Source: Microbacterium sp. cf332 (GTDB taxonomy: Bacteria > Actinomycetota > Actinomycetes > Actinomycetales > Microbacteriaceae). From it: a DNA stretch of 64,000 nt. Made by a program: the position numbers and the translations under genes. Under the pieces are notes generated by a model that did no database searches, had not been told where the DNA came from, and saw nothing but the letters and a program-made list of their open reading frames with translations. Positions 53,637-61,240 of this stretch are shown in pieces. Within the stretch, counting starts at the first letter, position 1. The number at the start of each line of letters is the position of its first letter. The DNA lies in assembly GCF_900102175.1 (NCBI RefSeq), contig NZ_FNKN01000002.1, positions 124,001 to 188,000 on the forward strand. Reading direction: 5' to 3'.

Positions 53637-54179
53637 ATGGCTTCCCCCCAGTCGCTCACCGAGCACGACCGCCGTCTCGTCGCGGCGTGGGCCGCGGACT
53701 GCGCCGATCACGTGCTGCCGCTCTTCGAGGCAGCGGCGCCGGACGACGACCGGCCCCGCGACGCGATCGCCCGGGCTCGCGCCTACGCCCGGGGCGAGCT
53801 CGACTCGGCGGGCGAGATCCGCCGACGGTTCGTTGCCGGGCGAGCCGCCACGACGGCGTCGGATGCTGCCGCGATCGCCGCGGCACGCTCCGCCGCTCAG
53901 GCTGCCGGCGTGGCGCATATGGGCGCCCACGCTCTCGGGGCGGCGGGCTACGCGGCCGCGGCGGCCGAGCTCGCACAGCCCGGTGCCCTTCGGGACGAGG
54001 TCGCGCGACAGATCGAACGGATGCCCCCGGACGTGCGCTCCGCCCTGGCTCTCCTCCCCCGCGTCGGCGAGCACCCGTCCGGGCCGCTCGCGGCGGGCGG
54101 GCTCCTGGCGCGCGGGGCCGTCGGCACCGCCATCCGGTCCCTCCAGGCCGCGATCGGCAGCACGGATCCGGAGGCATAG
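53637..54179 (+). CDS. Imm5-like immunity domain protein
   Basis: 180 residues. LVAAWAADCADHVLPLFEAA, a PDDDRPRDAIARARAYARGE motif and the later AQAAGVAHMGAHALGAAGYA helix match the Imm5 immunity-protein pattern, in which a helical bundle neutralises a polymorphic toxin. No toxin gene lies next to it, so it may be an orphan or have another role. It starts five bases after the PNPOx gene and is probably cotranscribed. The family call is from memory of the motif. Confidence 0.75.
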   Translation: MASPQSLTEHDRRLVAAWAADCADHVLPLFEAAAPDDDRPRDAIARARAYARGELDSAGEIRRRFVAGRAATTASDAAAIAAARSAAQAAGVAHMGAHALGAAGYAAAAAELAQPGALRDEVARQIERMPPDVRSALALLPRVGEHPSGPLAAGGLLARGAVGTAIRSLQAAIGSTDPEA

Positions 54180-54306
54180 CCCGCCGCAAGCCCTGGTCAC
54201 CCGCTCGCGATTCCCGGCGGCTGATCCCCGCGGTTCGGCCGCGGTGCCGACATCCGGTTCGCGAGGGCGGTCGACAGCGCACGCCGCGGGACGGGAGGAT
54301 GAAAAC

Positions 54307-54954
54307 ATGCCGAGCGCAACAAAAACGCCCCGCACCACCGCCCGAGGTCCCTACGCGAAGAGCGCGCGCACGCGAACGCTCATCCTGGACGCCGCGTTCG
54401 CCGTCTTCGCGGGGGCGGGCTATCGCAGCGGGTCGCTGCGGGAGATCGCCGAGCGCGTCGACATGAGCGAGGCAGGGCTGCTCCACCACTTCCGCAACAA
54501 GGCCGAGCTGCTGCTCGCCGTGCTCGACCACCGCGACGAGCTCGCGCGCGCCCAGTTCGAGTTCGGTGCGCACTCGGGCCGCGAGTCGCTGGCGGACCTC
54601 GTCGCGCTCGCCGACTACAACGCCACGATCCCCGGGGTGATCGAGCTGTTCTGCACGCTCTCCGCGGAGTCGACCTCGCCGGACCATCCGGCGCACGACT
54701 ACTTCCGCCGTCGCTACGAGCAGTCCCGGCAGATCGTCGTCGACGCGCTCTCGGTCATCGCCGCGGACGGCGGGCTGCGCACGGGGGTCGACATCGCCAG
54801 CGCCGCGGCGCGCTCCATCGCCGTGTGGGACGGCTTGCAGATCCAATGGCTGCTCGACCGTTCGACGCTCGACATGGCCGACGAACTGCGCGCCTGCTTC
54901 GACGAGTTCTTGCTCGACGCCCTCCCGGCCCCCCGTCGCACCCCCGACGCCTGA
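54307..54954 (+). CDS. TetR/AcrR family regulator
   Basis: 215 residues. HTH at about 20-65: RTRTLILDAAFAVFAGAGYR, LREIAERVDMSEAGLLHHF, then NKAELLLAVLDHRDEL and a helical ligand domain. GGGAGGA precedes the ATG. It has no divergent partner: an Imm5 gene lies upstream and a palindrome then a VOC gene downstream, so the target is unknown. TetR proteins of this type often control glycosidase genes elsewhere. Confidence 0.9.
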   Translation: MPSATKTPRTTARGPYAKSARTRTLILDAAFAVFAGAGYRSGSLREIAERVDMSEAGLLHHFRNKAELLLAVLDHRDELARAQFEFGAHSGRESLADLVALADYNATIPGVIELFCTLSAESTSPDHPAHDYFRRRYEQSRQIVVDALSVIAADGGLRTGVDIASAAARSIAVWDGLQIQWLLDRSTLDMADELRACFDEFLLDALPAPRRTPDA

Positions 54955-54969
54955 CGGCCCCGCTATGGG

Positions 54970-55031
54970 GTCGACTCGCCAGATTCTGCGGGTGTGGGGG
55001 CTGATGGACCCGCCTTTCTTGGCGAGTCGAC
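54970..55031. repeat. 62-bp palindromic intergenic element, copy 1
   Basis: Ends in GTCGACTCGCCA (54970-54981) and its exact complement (55020-55031). A second inner stem GCGGGT/ACCCGC (54988-54993, 55008-55013) follows. Lies 15 bases after the TetR stop and 31 bases before the stop of the facing VOC gene. Confidence 0.85.
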
Positions 55032-55062
55032 GGTGCGGTGCGGGGCGGGGCGGGGCGGCGGG

Positions 55063-55464
55063 TCAGGCGGGGGTGAAGCCGATGAGCCAGGTGAGGCCGA
55101 AGCGGTCGCGCACCTGGCCGTCGTAGTCACCCCACCCCCGGAGCTGCAGCGGGTCGACCACCGTGCCGCCCGCCGCGAGCGCGTCGAACCACGCGCGCGA
55201 GGTGGGCTCGTCGGCCGCGCCGAGCAGCGCGAGCAGGATGCCGGCCGGGCGCGGCGCGACGTCCTCGCCGGCGGCCGCGTCGGCGCCGAACAGGTCGACC
55301 GCGCCGCGCAGCTCTCCGTGCGCGATAAGGTCGGCGTCGCCGTCATCCCGCCCGAAATCGCTGAAGGTGTGGAGCTGCAGGTCGCCGCCGAAGACGGATC
55401 GGTAGAAGCGCAGGGCCTCGGCGGCGTCGCCGCCGAAGTGGACGTAGGGCACCGGTGCGGGCAT
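55063..55464 (-). CDS. VOC family (glyoxalase/PhnB-like) protein
   Basis: 133 residues. Two beta-alpha-beta-beta-beta units: PYVHFGGDAAEALRFYRSVF and the WFDALAAGGTVVDPLQLRGW half with YDGQVRDRFGLTWLIGF at the end, as in PhnB-like proteins. Metal ligands are not obvious. TAGCGT lies exactly six bases before the ATG (55471-55476), a probable leaderless start. Flanked by two of the 62-bp palindromes. Substrate unknown. Confidence 0.87.
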   Translation of the reverse strand: MPAPVPYVHFGGDAAEALRFYRSVFGGDLQLHTFSDFGRDDGDADLIAHGELRGAVDLFGADAAAGEDVAPRPAGILLALLGAADEPTSRAWFDALAAGGTVVDPLQLRGWGDYDGQVRDRFGLTWLIGFTPA

Positions 55465-55515
55465 GCCCGAACGCTACGCGCTGTCTCCCGGCGCCGCCAG
55501 CCTCCTCTGTCCCCC

Positions 55516-55577
55516 GTCGACTCGCCAGATCTTGTGGATGCGGGAGCCCGCGCATCCGCAGAACGTGGCGAGTCGAC
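55516..55577. repeat. 62-bp palindromic intergenic element, copy 2
   Basis: Same 12-base ends at 55516-55527 and 55566-55577. Inner stem GGATGCG/CGCATCC. Lies between the VOC gene start and the stop of the APH-like gene, 44 bases from the latter. Confidence 0.85.
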
Positions 55578-55620
55578 GATGGGGGCGGAGGCCCGGGGCG
55601 GAGGGCGGAGGCCGGGCGGG

Positions 55621-56394
55621 TCAGGACAGCGCTCGAGCCCAGGCGAGCCGATGCCGGTCCACGAAGTCGTGGACCGCGGCCCAGTATGCGCCGTGCCCCT
55701 CGACGAACATCGTCGCCCAGGGCTCGCGTCCGGCTCGATGCGAGGTCTCGAGCAGCGCGTGCATCGCGGCGACGCGCTCGGTCATCTCGTCGGGCAGCGC
55801 GCCGCGCAGTACGGCGGACGCGCCGTAGCCGTCGACGAAGGCGCGCAGGCGTCCGGCGGCGACGTCCACGTCATCGCCGGGGTCGCCGAGCGCGAAGGAC
55901 TGCGCGGCGTACGCGAGGTCCCACACGCGCGTGCTCGGCGCCGCGGCATCCCAGTCGATGAAGACCCAGCGCTCGCCCAGCACGAGGTTCCACGGGGCGT
56001 GGTCGTTGTGACAGACCAGTTCGGCGCCCGGAGCGGCGATCGCGGTCTCCCACCGCGCGTCGTCCGCGGGGGTGAATTCGGCAGCGGCATCGTGGATGCG
56101 GCGCACCATCGCGCCGACCCGGTGCAGCTGCGCCCGGTCGAGGGGCCCCGCGTCGATCGCGAGCGGGCCGTCGACGAACTCCGTGACCTGCCGGCCCCGC
56201 TCGTCGCGGCCCCGCGGCTCCGGGGCGTCGATCCCCTGGACCCGGAGCGCGTCGACGAACGCGACGACGCTCGGGGTCGACGCCGTCCACGCCTTGCGCA
56301 CCGTGTCTCCGACGCGGACGACGCTCCCGCTCGCGTTGCCGCCCGCGAGCTGCTCCTCGCCCGCTTCCCCCGGCACCCGCCGCTCGTTCTGCAC
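55621..56394 (-). CDS. aminoglycoside phosphotransferase-family kinase
   Basis: 257 residues, GTG start. Catalytic loop LVCHNDHAPWNLVLGERW contains the HxDxxxxN motif, and the metal-binding Asp is in VFIDWDAAAPSTRVWDLAYA. The N-terminal lobe begins with a glycine-rich SGSVVRVGDTVRKAW strand. It phosphorylates an alcohol on an unknown small molecule; resistance cannot be assumed. TAGCAT seven bases before the GTG (56402-56407). Confidence 0.88.
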   Translation of the reverse strand: MQNERRVPGEAGEEQLAGGNASGSVVRVGDTVRKAWTASTPSVVAFVDALRVQGIDAPEPRGRDERGRQVTEFVDGPLAIDAGPLDRAQLHRVGAMVRRIHDAAAEFTPADDARWETAIAAPGAELVCHNDHAPWNLVLGERWVFIDWDAAAPSTRVWDLAYAAQSFALGDPGDDVDVAAGRLRAFVDGYGASAVLRGALPDEMTERVAAMHALLETSHRAGREPWATMFVEGHGAYWAAVHDFVDRHRLAWARALS

Positions 56395-56421
56395 CCGCCC
56401 GATGCTAGCCCCGACCCATCC

Positions 56422-56483
56422 GTCGACTCGCCACGAACTGCGGATGCCGGGCGCCCCAAACCAGCTATTCCTGGCGAGTCGAC
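56422..56483. repeat. 62-bp palindromic intergenic element, copy 3
   Basis: Same 12-base ends at 56422-56433 and 56472-56483; the inner part is not symmetric here. It lies 16 bases after the mupG stop on that gene's strand. Confidence 0.85.
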
Positions 56484-56499
56484 GCCGGCCGCGAGGCCC

Positions 56500-57582
56500 T
56501 CAGGCCTCGAAGGGGACGAGGCGCACGGTCTGACCGGGACGCAGGTCGTCGACGATGCCCCGATAGGGCGCGGCGACCTCGCCGATGCGAGCCTGCCCGG
56601 CGTCGAGAGGACGATCCGCTCGCATGAGGTGCACTTCGCCCCGATACCGCCCATAGGCCTCGAGGTCGACCTGCAGGCTGCCCCGCTCGCGCACATCCGC
56701 GTTGCGAACGCGCGACGGTCGGATGCCGCCGCGTGTCTCATCGAGCCGGAAGGATGCCGCCGCCTCCTCGACCCGCAGCCGCCAGGGCCGATCGAGCAGC
56801 ACGGATGCCGCGGCGTCCAGCCCCACGACCGGCAGGGTCACCGCGCCGGTGCGCTCGAACTCGGCGATCCACGCAGCGTGGTCGTCGGCCACCGCACCCT
56901 CGGCGCAGACGACGACCGCCTCGGGGACGAGCCGCCGAAGCTGCAGGTACGAACGCCAGGCGTTGCGGTGCCGCTGCTCCTCGAGCGTCGGCAGGCCGAG
57001 GTGCAGGGGCGCGCGCCACTCGCGTTCGCCGGGGAGGAACGCGAGCACCGGCATCCCCCGATCGAGGAACAGCCGCGACTGCGCAACGAGGAACCGCTCG
57101 GTCAGTCCGGTCTCGGGCCGCGGATAGAAGTTGTGCCACCCGACGACCGGCAGCCCCGCGAGGTCGTCGAGGAACCGCTGGTCGACGGTGCTGGCGTTGA
57201 CGGCGATGCGGCACCCCGACGCCTCGGCGACCTGACGGATCTCGTCGGCGTCGAACCCGTAGTCGAGCCGCAGCATCGTGACGCCGCGGCGAGCGAGCCA
57301 GCTCCACCCCTCGTCGCCCCCCGCGACGTGTTCGAGCGCGGCCGGCGAGACGTCGGCGCAGAACGTCAGTCGGTCGTCGTCGTGCGCCGCGCGCAGCACG
57401 TCGCCGAACGCTGCGAGCTCACCGGTGTCGACCATATGCAGCGACGTGAACAGCATCCGCCCGTCGACGGGGTCTCCGGAGCCCGCGGAACCGCCCGGCG
57501 CGGCCGCGGTCGTCGCGAGCACCTGATCGATGACGTCCCGCCGCGTCCGTGCGGCGTCGGTGGGATAGATCGAGAACAGCAT
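56500..57582 (-). CDS. mupG: MupG-like 6-phospho-N-acetylmuramidase (DUF871)
   Basis: 360 residues. A TIM barrel (MLFSIYPTDAARTRRDVIDQ, LFTSLHMVDTGELAAFGDVL, CADVSPAALEHVAGGDEGW, LRLDYGFDADEIRQVA, GWHNFYPRPETGLTERFL) followed by a C-terminal beta domain (VRNADVRERGSLQVDLEA) is the DUF871 layout. MupG cleaves GlcNAc-MurNAc-6-phosphate made by the MurP transporter. Here it is downstream of murP with 16 bases between, in one run with murQ, so the set is consistent with cell-wall disaccharide salvage. Confidence 0.86.
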   Translation of the reverse strand: MLFSIYPTDAARTRRDVIDQVLATTAAAPGGSAGSGDPVDGRMLFTSLHMVDTGELAAFGDVLRAAHDDDRLTFCADVSPAALEHVAGGDEGWSWLARRGVTMLRLDYGFDADEIRQVAEASGCRIAVNASTVDQRFLDDLAGLPVVGWHNFYPRPETGLTERFLVAQSRLFLDRGMPVLAFLPGEREWRAPLHLGLPTLEEQRHRNAWRSYLQLRRLVPEAVVVCAEGAVADDHAAWIAEFERTGAVTLPVVGLDAAASVLLDRPWRLRVEEAAASFRLDETRGGIRPSRVRNADVRERGSLQVDLEAYGRYRGEVHLMRADRPLDAGQARIGEVAAPYRGIVDDLRPGQTVRLVPFEA

Positions 57583-57598
57583 CCGGCGGCTCCCTGTC

Positions 57599-59134
57599 TC
57601 AGCCGAGCCGCTCGACCATGTGCTCCTTGAACCCGAAGAACCAGGTCAGGACGAAGCCCATGATGTACGAGATGACGAGGCCCCCGACGTACCAGAGCCA
57701 CGCACCGTCGGTGATGACGGCGGTCATCAGCACGCCCGAGAGGCCGAGCGCCCCGGCCCCGAAACCACCCGTCGCCTGGATGCCGAAGGCCACGAAGGCG
57801 CCGCCGAATCCGCCGCCGAGGCACGCGGTGATGAGGGGGTAGAACAGTGGCAGCGAGACGCCGTAGATGAGCGGCTCCCCGACCCCCAGCACTCCGATGG
57901 GTAGAGCGGCACGGATGATGTTCTTCAACCGGGTGCTCTTGGTCTTCAGGAAGATCGCGATCGCCATGCCGACCTCGCCCGCGCCCGCCATCGCGAGCAC
58001 CGGCAGCAGCTCGGTGAAGCCGTGGTCCGTGATGAGCTGGGCGTGGATCGGCGTCAGCCCCTGGTGGATGCCGAGCATGACGAGCGGCAGGAACAGCGAC
58101 GACAGCAGGTATCCGCCGACGACGCCACCGCGCTCGAGGGCGAAGTCGATGAGCAGCCAGTTGATGCCCTGCATGAGCAGACCGGAGATCGGCATGATCA
58201 CGAAGATGCAGATGACGGCGCCGGCGAGCAGCGTCACGACCGGCACGACGAACAGGTCGGCCCAGGCCGGCACGCGCTTGCGGATCCACTTCTCGATCAC
58301 GGTGAACAGCCAGGCCGTGACCATCACGCCGATGATGCCGCCGAGCGCGGGCTTGAGCTCGCCGAAGAGCGGGAGCACGAGCGGCTGCGCGGGCGTGACC
58401 GTGCCGTCGGCGGCGGTCGTCGCGGCGATCCCGGCAAGCGCCGGAAGGTACGAGATGGCACCCGCGATGAGGCCCAGCACGGGGGTGCCGCCGAACTCCT
58501 TCGCCGTGTTCAGTCCCACGATGAGGTTGAGCGAGGCGACCACGATCGTGCCGAGTGCCGCGAAGACGAGGAACCAGGCGTTGGTCGCGACGCTCGGGTC
58601 GATGAGCTTCCAGATGTTGCCGATGGCCACGACGAGTCCGCACGCGATGAACCCCGGGATGATGGGCACGAAGATGTTCGCGATGTGCCGGAAGAGCCCG
58701 TGAACGCGCGAGGTGTGCCGCGACTTCACCTTCTGCGTGTTCTGCTGCTGCAGCGTGCGCAGGTCGGTCGCCGCGTCGACGGGCTCGCCTGCGCCGGAAG
58801 CCCGCGCGCCCGCGGCCCGGCTCCCCGCCGCAGCTGCCGCGATGTCGGCGACCTCGTCCGCCGGGTCGTCCACGGGGGCCGCGGCGGGGGCGTCCACCAC
58901 CTCGGCGAAGGCGTCGCGCAGGCGCTGAGCGTGACCGGGACCGACGACGACCTGCAGCTGCGGCCCGTCCACGACGCCCATGACGCCGGTGAGGCGCCGG
59001 AGCGCGGCGACATCCGCCTGCGACGGATCGTGCAGGTTGAGTCGCAGCCGCGTCATGCAGTTCGTGTACGAGGCGATGTTCTGCGATCCTCCGACGAGCG
59101 GCAGGATCTCCTGGCTGAGTTCGGGGTAGTCCAC
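57599..59134 (-). CDS. murP: PTS EIIBC component, MurNAc-type (MurP)
   Basis: 511 residues. Domain order: EIIB at 1-80 with the phosphorylated Cys26 in IASYTNCMTRLRLNL, an Ala/Pro linker, then EIIC from about 155 (VHGLFRHIANIFVPIIPGFI) with some ten membrane spans and the GEPLIYGVSLPLFYP substrate loop. No EIIA domain, so phosphate must come from a separate glucose-type EIIA, as for MurP. The GTG start has GGAAGGA upstream. Between mupG and murQ: MurNAc or its disaccharide is the likely substrate. Confidence 0.86.
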   Translation of the reverse strand: MDYPELSQEILPLVGGSQNIASYTNCMTRLRLNLHDPSQADVAALRRLTGVMGVVDGPQLQVVVGPGHAQRLRDAFAEVVDAPAAAPVDDPADEVADIAAAAAGSRAAGARASGAGEPVDAATDLRTLQQQNTQKVKSRHTSRVHGLFRHIANIFVPIIPGFIACGLVVAIGNIWKLIDPSVATNAWFLVFAALGTIVVASLNLIVGLNTAKEFGGTPVLGLIAGAISYLPALAGIAATTAADGTVTPAQPLVLPLFGELKPALGGIIGVMVTAWLFTVIEKWIRKRVPAWADLFVVPVVTLLAGAVICIFVIMPISGLLMQGINWLLIDFALERGGVVGGYLLSSLFLPLVMLGIHQGLTPIHAQLITDHGFTELLPVLAMAGAGEVGMAIAIFLKTKSTRLKNIIRAALPIGVLGVGEPLIYGVSLPLFYPLITACLGGGFGGAFVAFGIQATGGFGAGALGLSGVLMTAVITDGAWLWYVGGLVISYIMGFVLTWFFGFKEHMVERLG

Positions 59135-59249
59135 GGTGAGTCCTTCCGGCGGACGGGTCGGGTTCGGGATGACGCGGGTGCGGAGCGGGGTGGTGAAGTG
59201 GGGACCGGCTGGGTCGCGGCCGGGCGGGGCTGGGTAGGGGTCTGTGGCG

Positions 59250-60155
59250 TCAGGTGCGGGGGCGCACGGCCTCGCGGACGAAGCCGGCGCCGGCGATGAG
59301 GCGGTCGCGCGCGGTCTCGGCGTCGACGCCGCAGAGGATCGCGACGATCGCGGTCTTGGCGTGCCCGTCGGCGTCATCGAGGGCCCGGCGCGCGGTCTCG
59401 GCGTCGCAGTCGGTGGCCGCCTGCACGATGCGCCGGGCGCGGGCGACGAGCTTCTCGTTGCTGGGCCGGACATCGACCATGAGGTTGCCGTAGACCTTCC
59501 CGAGCCGCACCATCGTGGCCGTCGAGATCATGTTGAGCACGAGCTTCTGACTCGTCCCGGCTTTCAATCGCGTCGAGCCGGTCAGCACCTCGGGGCCGTT
59601 GTCGATCTCGATCGCGACATCCGCATGGCCGCTGATTTCGGCGTCCGGGCTGCACGAGATGGCGACGGTAGACGCGCCCGCCGCGCGTGCGTGGTCGAGC
59701 GCGCCCAGCACGTAGGGGGTGCGGCCGGACGCGGCGATCCCGACGACCACGTCGCGGTCGGTGAGCCCGATGGTGACGAGGTCGTCGACACCCAGCTGCC
59801 GAGAGTCCTCGGCACCCTCGACCGCGCGGAACATGGCCTGGTGCCCGCCGGCGAGGAGCCCCACGACCTGGTCGGGATCGGTGCCGAAGGTGGGCGGGCA
59901 CTCGGCGGCATCGAGCACGCCGAGACGGCCGCTCGTTCCCGCGCCCAGGTAGACGAGTCGACCGCCGGACGAGATCGCGGCCACCGCGAGATCGACGGCT
60001 CGTGCGATCTGCGGGACGGCGACGGCAACGGCGACGGGGACACCGGCATCCTCGTCGTTCATGACACGGAGGATCTCGGTCACGGACATGGCGTCGAGGC
60101 CGCCGGTGAGCGGGTTGGCGGTCTCCGTCGCCGGCGTCGGATGCGCGGTGGTCAC
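59250..60155 (-). CDS. murQ: N-acetylmuramic acid 6-phosphate etherase
   Basis: 301 residues. SIS fold with LVYLGAGTSGRLGVLDAAEC, PPTFGT carrying the catalytic Glu region, SPDAEISGHADVAIEID and a final GYVREAVR-like tail. It removes the D-lactyl group from MurNAc-6-phosphate, giving GlcNAc-6-phosphate. GTG start with GAGGAG upstream. Divergent from murR; murP and mupG follow on the same strand. Confidence 0.95.
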   Translation of the reverse strand: MTTAHPTPATETANPLTGGLDAMSVTEILRVMNDEDAGVPVAVAVAVPQIARAVDLAVAAISSGGRLVYLGAGTSGRLGVLDAAECPPTFGTDPDQVVGLLAGGHQAMFRAVEGAEDSRQLGVDDLVTIGLTDRDVVVGIAASGRTPYVLGALDHARAAGASTVAISCSPDAEISGHADVAIEIDNGPEVLTGSTRLKAGTSQKLVLNMISTATMVRLGKVYGNLMVDVRPSNEKLVARARRIVQAATDCDAETARRALDDADGHAKTAIVAILCGVDAETARDRLIAGAGFVREAVRPRT

Positions 60156-60257
60156 AGAAGCTCCTCGGGTCGTGGCACTTTCTTTCAGACACAGTGGACT
60201 TTGAGGAATCTTTTGTCAAGAGCTGTGGAAGACTGAATCGACTTCCCGAGGAGGCAC

Positions 60258-61136
60258 ATGGACGGCGACGTCCTCGAAGCGATCCGAGCGATCATCCCGC
60301 GCCTGCGCCCCGCCGAGGTCCAGGTCGCGCAGGCGGTACTCGACGACCCGTCGTCGGCGGTCAGCGCGACCGTCACGACTCTCGCGGAGCGCGCCTCCGT
60401 CTCGCAGGCGTCGGTCGTGCGGTTCGCCAAGAGCCTCGGCTTCGCGGGGTACCCGGCATTCCGGGTCGAGCTCGCGCAGGAGGTGTCTCGGCGAGCCGTC
60501 GAGCTCGAGCGCTCGAACATCGCCGAGGGCGAGCTGAACCCCTCGGACACCCCCGCCGAGATGGTCGCGAAGGTGGCGTTCCACGAGGCGCGGACGATCG
60601 AGCAGACCGGACGGATGCTCGACCTCGACGCCCTCGAGCGCATCGCTCACGCCATCGCGGAGAGCGACCGCGTCGTGACCTTCGGCGTCGGTGCCTCGGG
60701 GCTCGCGGCGGCCGATCTGGCGCAGAAGCTGCAGCGCATCGGCATCATGTGCCTGAGCTCGCACGACACCCACGTGCAGCTCGTCCACGCCGCACTGGCC
60801 GATGATCGCACCACCGCGATCGCGTTCTCGTTCAGCGGCGGGACGATCGACGTGCTGCACGCGGTCGAGGTCGCCGCGGGCGCCGGCGCCTTCACCGTCG
60901 CCATCACGAACGACACCGACTCCCCCCTCGCCCGTGCAGCATCCGCGACGCTGCGGACCCCGGCGCGCGAGGCGACGCTGCGGGCGGCGGCGCTCGCGAG
61001 CCGGATGGCGCAGCTCGCCGTCGCCGACTTCGTCTTCATCCGCGTCGCCCAGCTGCGCTACCCCGACCTCGATGCGGCGCTCAGCGCCACCCGCGCCGCC
61101 GTCGGCGCCCAGCACCTCGCCCCCCGCCCCCGCTAG
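60258..61136 (+). CDS. murR: MurR/RpiR family transcriptional regulator
   Basis: 292 residues. N-terminal HTH_6 (VQVAQAVLDDPSSAVSATVT, LAERASVSQASVVRFAKSLG, FAGYPAFRVELAQEVS) and a C-terminal SIS domain (VVTFGVGASGLAAADLAQKL, AIAFSFSGGTIDVLHAVEVA) that binds a sugar phosphate, presumably MurNAc-6-phosphate. AGGAGG precedes the ATG. Divergent from murQ across a 102-base gap whose AT-rich part (about 60175-60235, with CTTTCTTTCA and ATCTTTTGTCA) is the likely operator. Confidence 0.92.
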   Translation: MDGDVLEAIRAIIPRLRPAEVQVAQAVLDDPSSAVSATVTTLAERASVSQASVVRFAKSLGFAGYPAFRVELAQEVSRRAVELERSNIAEGELNPSDTPAEMVAKVAFHEARTIEQTGRMLDLDALERIAHAIAESDRVVTFGVGASGLAAADLAQKLQRIGIMCLSSHDTHVQLVHAALADDRTTAIAFSFSGGTIDVLHAVEVAAGAGAFTVAITNDTDSPLARAASATLRTPAREATLRAAALASRMAQLAVADFVFIRVAQLRYPDLDAALSATRAAVGAQHLAPRPR

Positions 61137-61144
61137 CCCCCTCC

Positions 61145-61206
61145 GTCGACTCGCCAAGATCTGCGGATCCGGGCGTGCCGACATCCGCAGATCTTGGCGA
61201 GTCGAC
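61145..61206. repeat. 62-bp palindromic intergenic element, copy 4 (perfect)
   Basis: The same 12-base ends, here extended to 24-base arms (61145-61168, 61183-61206) that are exactly complementary, with a 14-base loop. It lies 8 bases after the murR stop and 34 bases from the stop of the facing dehydrogenase gene. Confidence 0.9.
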
Positions 61207-61240
61207 GGGACCCGGCGGGGACCGGCGGGGCCGGCGGGGG

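Noticed and set aside
54994..57630. 878-codon plus-strand open frame
   Set aside because: Antisense to VOC, APH-like and mupG genes and runs through two of the palindromes.
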